Below are positions 1 to 15,081 of a stretch of 64,000 nucleotides of DNA, piece by piece. A program made the translations under genes and the position numbers. This DNA is from Amycolatopsis albispora (GTDB lineage Bacteria; Actinomycetota; Actinomycetes; Mycobacteriales; Pseudonocardiaceae), in assembly GCF_003312875.1 (NCBI RefSeq), contig NZ_CP015163.1, positions 8,122,001 through 8,186,000 on the forward strand, read 5' to 3'. Below the pieces are notes generated by a model, which saw only the letters and a list, made by a program, of their open reading frames with translations, searched no databases and was not told the origin of the DNA. Numbering within the stretch: position 1 is the stretch's first letter; every line of letters starts with the position of its first letter.

Positions 1-1
1 G

Positions 2-6786
<6,785 letters not shown>

Positions 6787-6790
<4 letters not shown>

Positions 6791-6981
6791 CCAACCCCTT
6801 CGACAACCCCGACGGCACGTTCTCGGTGCTGGTCAACGAGGAGCAGCAGCACAGCCTGTGGCCGGAGTTCGCCGACGTGCCCGCCGGCTGGACGGTCGCC
6901 TTCGGACCGGCCTCGCGCCAGGAGTGCCTGGACTACGTCGAGACCAACTGGACCGACCTGCGCCCCGCCTCCCTGCGCTGA
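6787..6981 (+). CDS. MbtH-like NRPS accessory protein
   Basis: A 64-residue MbtH-family protein that binds A domains and supports their folding and activity. The family pattern is complete: NPFDNPDG at the start, then SLWPEF, GWTVAFG, the CLDYVE segment and [10 protein letters not shown] at the end. Its ATG overlaps the NRPS stop (ATGA), and an AAGGAG ribosome site lies at 6773-6778 inside the NRPS end, so the two are translationally coupled. It is the last gene of this operon, because a strong hairpin follows. Its partner is almost certainly the upstream NRPS. Confidence 0.96.
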
Positions 6982-7011
6982 CCCCGGCCCTCCCCAACAA
7001 GCCTGAAACGC

Positions 7012-7050
7012 CGAGCGGGGCACCACTTCGCGTCAGTGGTGCCCCGCTCG
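7012..7050. terminator. Bidirectional hairpin terminator
   Basis: A perfect 16-bp inverted repeat (7012-7027 and 7035-7050) with a 7-base loop lies between the convergent mbtH and siderophore-receptor genes. There is no long T tract, as is common in actinomycetes. Its position suits termination from both sides. Confidence 0.85.
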
Positions 7051-7066
7051 ACTACGCCGGATCGGC

Positions 7067-8134
7067 TCAGGAGGTCACGGGCTTGACCTCGGTGGCCGGG
7101 TTGCCGTCCACGGCCGCGGTCAGCTGCGGCACCAGCCTGTCGACCACCCACGGCACCGACAGCGGCGACACGAACGAGATGCCCGCGCCGTACTGGCTGG
7201 CCTCGTCGATCAGCACCTCGCGCTTCTCCTTGGCCACCCGCATGCCCGTGTAGAGCGTGTCCTTGTCCAAGGTCGCGCGCCCCTCGTCGACCCCGGCGAC
7301 GATCCACGCGAGCGCGTCCACGTTGAGCAGGTCGGTGCGTTCCGGACTGATGTTCGCGCCGAACTTGTCCCCGATGACCTGGTCGAGGTTCGGCGGCAGC
7401 ACAAAGCCGAGCGACGTCAGCACCCGCGACCGCGGGTCTTCGCTGCCGTAGATGAAGTAGCCCTGGTAGGTGGTCGCCATCAGCGCGCTCTTGCCCGCGA
7501 ACTCCGGGTGCGCCTGCTTGACCTGCGCGAGCTTCGCCTCGACCTCGGAGATGATCATCTCACCGGCACCACCGCGGCCCACCGCCTTGGTGATCTTGCG
7601 GGTGCTCTCCTGCCACGGCACGCCGTAGTCCTTGAACTCCTTCGGCTGCGCGATGGTCGGCGCGATCTGCGCGAGCTTGTCGTAGTGCTCCTGGGTCAGC
7701 CCCGAGTACAGGCCGAGGATGAGGTCGGGGCGCAGCGAGGCGATCTTCTCGAACTGCGGGTCCGCGCTGCCCTTCATCACCTCGGGCAGCGGCGCGCCGT
7801 TCAGCTTCGAGGTCGCCCACGGCCCGATCGCGCCGGGGAACTCGCCGACGAACTCGCTGGTGGCCACCGGCACCACGCCCACGGAAAGCAGCGCGTCCTG
7901 ATCGGTGTACCCGACCGTGACGATCCGCTTCGGCTCCGCCTTGATCTCGGTGGACCCGTACTTGTGGTCGATCGTCACCGGGAAGGCGGCGGGCTCGACC
8001 GGGACAGCGCCCGGAGCGGTGGGCGCCGCGGGCGCTTCCTCACTACCGCACCCGGCGAGCGCGGCACCGGCCAGCAGCGCCGAGGTCAGCAGCCCGGCGA
8101 AACGCCGGAAGCGGCGGGTCGGGGATCGATCCAT
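7067..8134 (-). CDS. Iron-siderophore ABC transporter substrate-binding lipoprotein
   Basis: A 355-residue periplasmic-binding (FepB/FhuD-type) lipoprotein. The N-terminus has an Arg-rich stretch, a hydrophobic segment and a lipobox LAGC with the lipidated Cys at 29, then an Ala/Pro-rich linker. Mature features typical of the family include KRIVTVGYTDQDALLSVG and the LRPDLILG segment. It would sit on the outer face of the membrane and bind ferric siderophore. An iron box lies about 35 bases upstream of its start, so it is probably induced in iron starvation. The two FecCD permeases at 11.7-13.8 kb are its likely partners; no separate uptake ATPase gene is present in the window. Confidence 0.92.
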   Translation of the reverse strand: MDRSPTRRFRRFAGLLTSALLAGAALAGCGSEEAPAAPTAPGAVPVEPAAFPVTIDHKYGSTEIKAEPKRIVTVGYTDQDALLSVGVVPVATSEFVGEFPGAIGPWATSKLNGAPLPEVMKGSADPQFEKIASLRPDLILGLYSGLTQEHYDKLAQIAPTIAQPKEFKDYGVPWQESTRKITKAVGRGGAGEMIISEVEAKLAQVKQAHPEFAGKSALMATTYQGYFIYGSEDPRSRVLTSLGFVLPPNLDQVIGDKFGANISPERTDLLNVDALAWIVAGVDEGRATLDKDTLYTGMRVAKEKREVLIDEASQYGAGISFVSPLSVPWVVDRLVPQLTAAVDGNPATEVKPVTS

Positions 8135-8169
8135 CGTCAGGTCCTTAGGGGTCGAACGGGCAAGGCAAC

Positions 8170-8188
8170 TCAGGTTTGCCTAACCAAA
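8170..8188 (-). promoter_or_regulatory. Iron box (IdeR/DmdR-type operator) for the receptor gene
   Basis: Read on the plus strand, TCAGGTTTGCCTAACCAAA matches the palindromic consensus TTAGGTTAGSCTAACCTAA at 16 of 19 positions. It lies 36-54 bases upstream of the receptor start on the minus strand. This predicts iron-dependent repression by an IdeR/DmdR1-like protein. Confidence 0.82.
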
Positions 8189-8233
8189 CATCAACGTCAA
8201 GTCCCGAGTGGCTCCCCTCGCAGCACAGCTTGG

Positions 8234-9991
8234 TCACTGTCGCTGACCGGACCACGCCTCCCATAGCCGCGCATAACGCCCACCGGCGGCGACCAACTCG
8301 TCATGCGTTCCGGACTCGGCCACCCGGCCGCCGTCCAGCACCACGATCCGGTCGGCGGCGGCCGCCTGGCTGAGCCGGTGCGCCACCACCAGCCCGGTGC
8401 GGCCACGCAGCGCGGCACCCGCGGACGCCTCCAGCACCCGCGCCCCCGCGCTGCCCGCCTCGGCCGTCGCCTCGTCGAGGATGACGATCGGCGGATCGGT
8501 CAGAACCAGCCGCGCCAGCGCCAGCTGCTGCGCCTGCGTGACAGTGAGCCGGTGACCACCGTCGCCGACCACGGTGGCGAGGCCGTCCGGCAGCGAGGTC
8601 GCCCACTCCAGCGCGCCGACCTCGGCCAGTGCCGCGTGCAGCTCCTCGTCGGTCGCCGACGGTTTCGCCAGGCGCAGGTCGTCGGCCAGCGCACCGGCGA
8701 ACACATGCACCTCCTGGCTGATCAGGGCGACCGTGCGCCGCGTCGCGGACGGCCCCAGCTCGCCCAGCGGCACGCCGCCCAGCGAGATCGACCCGCTCGA
8801 CGGCGGGTGGATGCCGGCGATCAGCTTCGCCAAGGTCGTCTTCCCGGCACCGCTCGCCCCCACGAGCGCGACCCGCTCCCCGGTGCCGATGTGCACGCTG
8901 ACCTCGTGCAGCACGTCGTGCCCCGGCACGTAGGCGTGCCCCACCTCGGCGGTCTTCACCGAGGCGTCGACCGGGGCGGCCGACCGCTCCGGCTCCGGGG
9001 TCGAGGGCAGGTCGGCGACACCGATCAGGCGCGCGAGACTCGCGGTGGCCGCCTGCGCGTCGTCGACCAGCGCCAGCGCGGTCATGATCGGCCCGAACAG
9101 GTTGTGGAAGTACAGCGCCGCCGCGGTGGCCGTGCCGATCGTCATGCCACCGCCGCGCACCAGCAGGAACCCGGCGATCAGCACCGCCGCCAGGCCGATG
9201 AACTCGGCGTAGTTCAATCGCGCGAAGAAGGTCGTCACCAGCCGGATCCCGCGCAGGGACAGCGTGACCGCCGCATCGGACCGCCGGCGCACCCGCTCGA
9301 CGTGGCTGTCCGCCAGCCGGAACGCCCGGACCGTGCGCGCACCGCCGACCGTGTCGAGCAACTGCTGGTGCTGCGCGCCCGCGGCCACCCGCTGAGCCGC
9401 ATAGAGGGGAATGGCCTGGCGCGTGTACCGGCGTACGGCGAACACCTGGATCGGCGCCGCGAGCAGCGCCGCGAGCAGGAATCGCCAGTCCAGCAACGCC
9501 AGCGCGCCGAAGGTGAGCACGATGGTCAGCGTCGACCGCGACAGCTCCGGCAGCGCCTCACGAACGGCCCGCGCGATCACCGAGACGTCGCTGGTCACCC
9601 GCGAGGTCAGGTCGCCGGAGCCCGCGCGCTCCACCTCGGACAACGGCAGGTTCAGCGCCCGCTCGACGAAGCGTTCCCGCAGCGTCGCGAGCATGGTCTC
9701 GCCCAGCCCGGCAACCATGGAGATCCCGAGTGCCATCGCCAGCCCCTGGGCGAGTGCCACCCCGACCAGCGCGACCACCGGCACCACCAGCGCGTCGGCG
9801 GACTCCTTGTTCGTGACCAGGTCGACGATCGAGCCGAGCAGCGGCGCGATCGCCAGCCCGATCGCCGTCGCCGAGAAGAGCATCGCGAACGTGGCCAGCG
9901 CCCGCCCGCGCTGCTCGCGCAGCAGCCCGGCGACCACGGCCCAGGTCCGCTTGCCGGACGCGATCGGCAGCAGGGGACGTTCCGCGCTCAC
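8234..9991 (-). CDS. ABC transporter permease/ATPase, subunit with intact Walker motifs
   Basis: A 585-residue fused type IV ABC half-transporter with an N-terminal six-helix membrane domain (~20-310) and a C-terminal nucleotide-binding domain. Walker A is canonical (GASGAGKTT), Walker B is ILDEATAE and the H-loop is VAHRLS, but the signature motif is degenerate: TVTQAQ stands where LSGGQ should be. It pairs with the next subunit, whose defects are complementary. The GTG start at 9991 overlaps the stop of the upstream gene. In this siderophore locus the pair probably exports the siderophore or imports it in the IrtAB manner; the sequence does not decide the direction. Confidence 0.9.
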   Translation of the reverse strand: MSAERPLLPIASGKRTWAVVAGLLREQRGRALATFAMLFSATAIGLAIAPLLGSIVDLVTNKESADALVVPVVALVGVALAQGLAMALGISMVAGLGETMLATLRERFVERALNLPLSEVERAGSGDLTSRVTSDVSVIARAVREALPELSRSTLTIVLTFGALALLDWRFLLAALLAAPIQVFAVRRYTRQAIPLYAAQRVAAGAQHQQLLDTVGGARTVRAFRLADSHVERVRRRSDAAVTLSLRGIRLVTTFFARLNYAEFIGLAAVLIAGFLLVRGGGMTIGTATAAALYFHNLFGPIMTALALVDDAQAATASLARLIGVADLPSTPEPERSAAPVDASVKTAEVGHAYVPGHDVLHEVSVHIGTGERVALVGASGAGKTTLAKLIAGIHPPSSGSISLGGVPLGELGPSATRRTVALISQEVHVFAGALADDLRLAKPSATDEELHAALAEVGALEWATSLPDGLATVVGDGGHRLTVTQAQQLALARLVLTDPPIVILDEATAEAGSAGARVLEASAGAALRGRTGLVVAHRLSQAAAADRIVVLDGGRVAESGTHDELVAAGGRYARLWEAWSGQRQ

Positions 9992-11643
9992 GAGAGCACC
10001 GTCGCACGATAGGCGGGCAGGTCACGGACCAGATCACCGTGCCGCCCCACGGCGCTCACCACGCCGTCTTCGATCAGCACCACGCGGTCCGTCTCGGCGA
10101 GCAGGGCCGGGCTGGTGGTGACCAGCACCGTGGTGCGCGCACGCCGGAACCGCGCCAGCCCCGCCGCGATCCTCGCCTCGGTGACCGTGTCGACCGCCGT
10201 CGTGGGGTCGTGCACCACCAGCACCGGCGCCTCCACGGCGAGCGCGCGAGCCAGCGCGACCCGCTGCCGCTGCCCACCGGAAAGCGAATGCCCGCGTTCG
10301 GTGATCTTGGTGTGCACGCCGTCGGGCAGCGCGCTGGCGACCTCGTCCGCGGCGGCCGCGACCAGCACGTCCTCGGTGCCAACGTTCTCCAGCAGCGTGC
10401 CCTCGAAGAGGTCGGCGTCATGCGCGGCGACCAGAATCGCGGCGCGGATCTCGTGCGGGTCCATCGACGCCAAAGGTGTCCCGTCGAGAAGAACGGCGCC
10501 TTCGACCGGGTCGGCGTCACGGCCGAGGCAGTCCAGCAAGCTCGTGGCCGCAGCCGGATCGCCGGTCACCACGCCCACCAGTTCCCCGGGCGCGACCTCC
10601 AGGTCCACCCCCTTGAGCGCGCCATGCCGCACCCCGGTCAGCCGGACCTCGCCGGCGACCTCGGCCGGGACCGCCCCGGTCCCGCCTTCGACGGCCTGCG
10701 GCGCGGACAGCACCTCGGCCACCCGAGCCGCCGACGCCCGCCCCTGCGCCAGCTCCGCATTCGCCCAGCCGAGCACGCTCAGCGGTCCGAGCAGGAACTG
10801 CGCGAGCCCGACCGCGGCCACCAGATCGCCCACGCTGATCGCCCCGCTGATCGCGAGATTGCCGCCGACCAGCGCGACCAACGCGATGAAGATGCCGGTG
10901 AGCGTGAGCACCGCGCCGCCGTGCCACGCCTGCGCTCGGGCCGCGCGCAAGGTGGCGCCCAGCGAGTCCTGGCTCGTCCGGCGGTACCGGTCGATCGCGG
11001 CAGGCTCGGCGCCGATGCCCTTGAGCACGCGCAGCCCGGCGACCAAATCCGCGGCGATCCCCGACGCGTGCGCCGCCCGCTCCTGCTCGACCCCGCTGCG
11101 ACGCTCGAGCGGCTTGCCGATCAGGTGCCCGAGCCACAGCAGCGGTGGCACGCCCAGCAGCACCAGCAGCCCGAGCGGCACGCTGATCAGCAGCAGGAAC
11201 ACGGCGCTGACCACGATCCCGGCGATCGCCGCGATGCCGAACGGCAACACCCCGTTCACCGAGCCGACGCGCCGCGCGTCCTCGGTCGCGATGTTCACCA
11301 GCGCCCCGGGCAGGTGGCTCGCCTCGGCACCGCCGCGCGGGTGCAGAATCCGCTCGCTCAGCACCAGGCGGATGCGGTGCCCGGTGTACTCGGCAGCACG
11401 CTCGGCCAGGCGCAGCGCGTGCCGGTAGGTGTTCGACAACGCGGCGAACAACACCAGCAACACGGCCAGCCACGTCACCAGTTCCGCAGCCGAAGCGGGC
11501 GCGATCGCCCGGTCGACCACCACGCCGATCAGCACCGGCACCAATGCTTCGCAGCCCTGGTGCGCGGCCGCGAGCACAGAAGCCGCGGTGAGGCGTCCCT
11601 TGTGCCCGCCGATCGCGCGTCGGAGCACGTCCCGGCCGGTCAA
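9988..11643 (-). CDS. ABC transporter permease/ATPase, degenerate-ATPase subunit
   Basis: A 551-residue fused half-transporter: membrane domain at ~15-290, nucleotide-binding domain after it. The signature LSGGQRQR is intact, but Walker A reads GDPAAATS with no Lys, the catalytic Glu after Walker B is Pro (VVHDPTT), and the H-loop His is missing (VTTSP). With its partner it should form one competent and one dead ATP site, as known for heterodimeric exporters. TTG start at 11643 with a GGGAGG site in front. It is the first gene of a two-gene operon behind the iron box at 11675-11693. Confidence 0.88.
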   Translation of the reverse strand: MTGRDVLRRAIGGHKGRLTAASVLAAAHQGCEALVPVLIGVVVDRAIAPASAAELVTWLAVLLVLFAALSNTYRHALRLAERAAEYTGHRIRLVLSERILHPRGGAEASHLPGALVNIATEDARRVGSVNGVLPFGIAAIAGIVVSAVFLLLISVPLGLLVLLGVPPLLWLGHLIGKPLERRSGVEQERAAHASGIAADLVAGLRVLKGIGAEPAAIDRYRRTSQDSLGATLRAARAQAWHGGAVLTLTGIFIALVALVGGNLAISGAISVGDLVAAVGLAQFLLGPLSVLGWANAELAQGRASAARVAEVLSAPQAVEGGTGAVPAEVAGEVRLTGVRHGALKGVDLEVAPGELVGVVTGDPAAATSLLDCLGRDADPVEGAVLLDGTPLASMDPHEIRAAILVAAHDADLFEGTLLENVGTEDVLVAAAADEVASALPDGVHTKITERGHSLSGGQRQRVALARALAVEAPVLVVHDPTTAVDTVTEARIAAGLARFRRARTTVLVTTSPALLAETDRVVLIEDGVVSAVGRHGDLVRDLPAYRATVLS

Positions 11644-11674
11644 CGTCGCCTCCCTGACTCACCTGGGGGACTAG

Positions 11675-11693
11675 CTAGGTAAGGCTACCCTAT
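11675..11693. promoter_or_regulatory. Iron box in the divergent transporter promoter region
   Basis: CTAGGTAAGGCTACCCTAT matches TTAGGTTAGGCTAACCTAA at 15 of 19 positions. It lies in the 89-base gap between the leftward ABC subunit genes and the rightward FecCD permease genes, so one IdeR/DmdR-type site could control both operons. Confidence 0.75.
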
Positions 11694-11732
11694 AAGCTGC
11701 CTGGACATGCTCATCAGAGGCTGGAGGCCGGG

Positions 11733-12785
11733 TTGGTAGTCGCCCCACCTGCCGAGGAGGCCGCGCAGCTCAAACCGGCCGGCGCCCGCACGAACCTGCT
11801 CCGCCTGGCCGGGATCTTGCTCGCCCTCGGTGTGCTCGGCTTCGTCTTTGTGCTCAGCATCGCGATCGGCACGAAGGACATCCCGCTCGCCACCGCCTGG
11901 CACGTGCTGTGGAACAACGACGGCTCCAGCGAGGCTGTGATCATCCACGAGCTGCGCATCCCGCGCACGCTGCTGGGGATCGTCATGGGCGCGGCGATCG
12001 GCCTGTCCGGTTCGCTGATGCAGGCGCTGACCCGGAATCCGCTCGCCGACCCCGGCCTATTCGGCGTCAACCTCGGCGCCGCCGCCGCGATCGTGATCGG
12101 TATCGCCTTCCTTGGCGTCACCTCGATCTTCGGTTATGTGTGGTTCGCCTTCGCCGGTGCCGCCGCGGCCTCGGTGGTCGTCTACGTCCTCGGCTCGGCG
12201 GGCCGCAGCGGCTCCTCGCCGGACCGCCTTGTCCTCGCCGGTGCCGCCGTGACCGCGATACTGTTTGCCTTCATCAGCGCGGTGGTCCTGCTCAACGTCG
12301 AGGTGTTCAACAAGTTCCGGTTCTGGAACGTCGGCTCGCTGGTCGGCCGCGGTACCGACACCCTGTGGCAGGTCCTGCCGTTCATCGTTCTCGGCGTGGT
12401 GATCGCGCTCGTACTGGCGCGCCCCCTGAACGCGCTCGCGCTCGGCGACCAGGCAGCTAGCGCGCTCGGCGCCAACGTCACCGCCACCCGGGTGGCGGGC
12501 GCCATCGCGGTGACCCTGCTGTGCGGCGGCGCCACCGCGGCGATCGGCCCGATCGGCTTTGTCGGCCTGGCCGTGCCGCACGCCGCCCGCCTGATCGTCG
12601 GACCGGATCACCGCTGGGGCTTGCCCTATTCGATGGTGCTCGCGGCGATCCTCCTGCTAGGTGCCGACGTGCTCGGCCGGACCTTCGACGACACGGAAGA
12701 GGTGCAGGTCGGAATCATGACCGCCATCGTGGGAGCGCCGGTGTTCATCGCACTGTGCCGCCGCCGGAAGCCGGCGCGGCTGTGA
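11733..12785 (+). CDS. FecCD-family iron-siderophore ABC permease, first subunit
   Basis: A 350-residue integral membrane permease of the BtuC/FecCD family with about nine or ten hydrophobic helices. Family motifs include RIPRTL near residue 75, LMQALTRNPLADP near 95, and the late GPIGFVGLAVPH segment that contacts the ATPase. The TTG start at 11733 is chosen because GGAGG lies six bases before it; the nearby ATG at 11707 is out of frame and closes at once. It should import ferric siderophore together with the next permease, with which it overlaps by four bases. The ATPase must be encoded elsewhere. Confidence 0.93.
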   Translation: MVVAPPAEEAAQLKPAGARTNLLRLAGILLALGVLGFVFVLSIAIGTKDIPLATAWHVLWNNDGSSEAVIIHELRIPRTLLGIVMGAAIGLSGSLMQALTRNPLADPGLFGVNLGAAAAIVIGIAFLGVTSIFGYVWFAFAGAAAASVVVYVLGSAGRSGSSPDRLVLAGAAVTAILFAFISAVVLLNVEVFNKFRFWNVGSLVGRGTDTLWQVLPFIVLGVVIALVLARPLNALALGDQAASALGANVTATRVAGAIAVTLLCGGATAAIGPIGFVGLAVPHAARLIVGPDHRWGLPYSMVLAAILLLGADVLGRTFDDTEEVQVGIMTAIVGAPVFIALCRRRKPARL

Positions 12786-13837
12786 ACGCGCTCAAGACCG
12801 CCGGCACCGACCGGGTGTTGCGCGCCCCCGGCGGCCGGATCTCCCTGCGCGTCCCAGCCCGAGCGGCCATCGTCTGCACGGTGCTGGCCATCGCCGTCGC
12901 GGCGGTTTCCGTGGTCAGCCTGACCACCGGCGACTACAAGCTCTCCGTGCCGGAAGTGGTAGCCACGCTCTTCGGCCAAGGCCCGCCTGGCGCCGACTTC
13001 ATCGTCACCACCCTGCGGCTGCCGCGCCTTCTCGCAGCCTTGCTGGTCGGCGTCGCCCTCGCCGTGAGCGGCGCGATCCTGCAAAGCCTTTCCGGCAACG
13101 CGCTCGGCAGCCCCGACATCATCGGTTTCACCCACGGCTCCGCGACCGGTGCACTGATCGTCATCATCACCACCGCGGGCAGCATGCTGGAGACCGCGCT
13201 GGGTGCCTTGATCGGCGGCATGATCACCGCGCTCGTGGTCTACCTGCTGGCATTCAAACGGGGAATGCACGGCCTGCGCATGGTGCTCATCGGCGTCGGT
13301 GTCAGTTCGATGCTGTTGTCCGTCAACTCCTACCTCATCACCAGGGCCAGCCTGCAGGACGCCGTTTCCGCGCAGGCCTGGCAAGTCGGCGGCCTGAACG
13401 GGCGCGGCTGGGAACACGTGCAGCCGGTCGCCATCGCGGTCGCCATCCTGCTGCCCATCGCCGCCTACTACGGCCGTCGCCTGTCCATGCTGGAAATGGG
13501 CGACGACGCAGCCAAGGGCCTCGGCGTCCCGGTGGAGCGCAGCAGACTGGTCCTGTTCGGCGTCAGCGTGACCCTCTGCGCCGTGGCGACCGCGGCCGCC
13601 GGCCCGATCACCTTCCTCGCACTCGCCGGACCCCAACTCGCGCGCAAGCTCACCCGTGCCGCGGGCCCGGGGCTGTTGTCCTCGGCTCTGATGGGCGCCC
13701 TCCTCCTGGTCGCCAGTGACCTCGGGATCCAACGCCTGTTCCCGTCCCAGCAACTACCGGTCGGCATTGCCACCGGCATCCTCGGCGGCGGCTACCTCGC
13801 GTGGCTGCTCCCCGTGCGCTGGCGCGCGCGCAGCTAG
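12782..13837 (+). CDS. FecCD-family iron-siderophore ABC permease, second subunit
   Basis: A 351-residue FecCD permease. The GTG start at 12782 overlaps the preceding stop (GTGA). Visible family motifs are RLPRLLAALLVG, the SGNALGSPD segment and AAGPITFLALAGPQ near the end. It forms the heterodimeric membrane channel with the upstream permease. The gene ends eight bases before the stop of a convergent gene. Confidence 0.92.
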   Translation: MNALKTAGTDRVLRAPGGRISLRVPARAAIVCTVLAIAVAAVSVVSLTTGDYKLSVPEVVATLFGQGPPGADFIVTTLRLPRLLAALLVGVALAVSGAILQSLSGNALGSPDIIGFTHGSATGALIVIITTAGSMLETALGALIGGMITALVVYLLAFKRGMHGLRMVLIGVGVSSMLLSVNSYLITRASLQDAVSAQAWQVGGLNGRGWEHVQPVAIAVAILLPIAAYYGRRLSMLEMGDDAAKGLGVPVERSRLVLFGVSVTLCAVATAAAGPITFLALAGPQLARKLTRAAGPGLLSSALMGALLLVASDLGIQRLFPSQQLPVGIATGILGGGYLAWLLPVRWRARS

Positions 13838-13845
13838 CCGCCCGG

Positions 13846-14706
13846 CTAGCCGCAGTTCGCCAGCAACGGCGTGAGCACCGTGCAGGTAACCGACGACTTG
13901 TCGTTCGCCGCATTCAGATCCTCGGGCACGCCACCCGAACTGCTGGCCGCGAACGTGAACGGAAGGCCGATGGTCAGCAAACCGTAGGGCACGGAGAAGG
14001 AAGCCGTCCCCTGCGCACTGTTCGCCAATTCGCCGACGGTGCAGGTCACTTTGCCTGTGGAGGAAGTACAACCCGAGCCCGCGGTGGCCCTCAACCCGCC
14101 TGGAAGGCTGGTCGTCACCGTGGTGCTCGTGGCGGGGTCTGGACCGTTGTTCGTGACTGTCACCGTGAAGTCAATCCGCCCACCCAGTAACCCGGGCTTC
14201 GGTGTGCCGGTGAGCTTCACCGCACGGTCCGCCCTCGCGTCCACGGTGAGGATCTTCCCGTCAACGCGCTCGGTGGCGTAGTTGCTGCCGAAGAACTGCC
14301 CCTGCAACGTATGTGTGAAGTCAGGTGCGTCCGCGGTGATCTTGAGAGTGAAGCTCACCTGACCGGACTCGCCAGCCGATAGTGCTTCGGGCAGCGTGCC
14401 CTGGTAGCCGGTCGGGCCATCGAGTCCGTCCACAGTGGAGCAAGTCACGCCGGAGCAGCCGATCAGCTCTGCGTAAGACGTCAGGTTCCGCGGCGTACTG
14501 AACAACCGTGCTGCCGGGTGGAGCACGGTGAAACCGTTGATGTTCGTGATCGTCTCGGTGACGATCACCGTATCGCCCGGGTGCACGGTGGGGGCCGAGA
14601 TCGAGAGCTGGACTTCGGCGGTATCCGCTCCTGCCGGCGTAGTGCCCGCCAGCGCCACGGCCCCACCCAGGAGCGTGGCAGCGAGCAGTCGTCGGGTTCG
14701 GCGCAT
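13846..14706 (-). CDS. Secreted DUF11-type repeat protein
   Basis: A 286-residue exported protein with a signal peptide (RRTRRLL, hydrophobic core, likely cut after PAGA or ADT near residue 28). The middle and C-terminal parts look like Ig-like beta-sandwich repeats. The stretch near 175-200 (DFTVTVTNNGPDPATS) is typical of DUF11 domains, which occur in cell-surface proteins. Four cysteines (in IGCSGVTC and in the final repeat) could form disulfides. There is no cell-wall anchor or C-terminal membrane segment, so it is probably released. Specific function unknown. Confidence 0.82.
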   Translation of the reverse strand: MRRTRRLLAATLLGGAVALAGTTPAGADTAEVQLSISAPTVHPGDTVIVTETITNINGFTVLHPAARLFSTPRNLTSYAELIGCSGVTCSTVDGLDGPTGYQGTLPEALSAGESGQVSFTLKITADAPDFTHTLQGQFFGSNYATERVDGKILTVDARADRAVKLTGTPKPGLLGGRIDFTVTVTNNGPDPATSTTVTTSLPGGLRATAGSGCTSSTGKVTCTVGELANSAQGTASFSVPYGLLTIGLPFTFAASSSGGVPEDLNAANDKSSVTCTVLTPLLANCG

Positions 14707-15081
14707 CGTGACACCCTCTCGCCAGGGCGGCCCGGGGCAGGCCAGCCGCTATCCATGATTCGTCCTACCGACCGAGCCCGTTACACCATCTGCCAGCGTC
14801 GACATCCAGACGTCCTCCCTTCGCCGAACCGATTCGGTGAGCCGGTCAAGATCAATAAGTCGGCGACGGTGGCCGCGCATGGCCACCCAACTCACGACAG
14901 GTTGCCGTCCTGTGCGCCACGGCGGCGACCGACCCCTTGATACCTGAACGGTTCGATGGTGTCCATTTGCAACCACGCGAGTGGTGTATTTTTCGCGCTT
15001 TTCCCGTGGATTTGCGCCGTTCGGCAGCCATTTTCAGGTCGCTGGTCGACATCCACCCAGTTTGCTGCTTACCGTTGTCGC
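14707..15081. other. Intergenic region between divergent genes
   Basis: 375 bases between the DUF11 gene and the DUF222/HNH gene. It must hold both promoters. An AT-richer stretch near 14985-15005 (GTATTTTTCGCG) and a small dyad CCGAA-N4-TTCGG at 14824-14837 are visible. I see no convincing gene. Confidence 0.5.

Noticed and set aside
8303..11682. Two long plus-strand frames over the ABC transporter genes
   Set aside because: His/Arg/Gln-rich shadow translations without domains, while the minus strand encodes clear ABC subunits.
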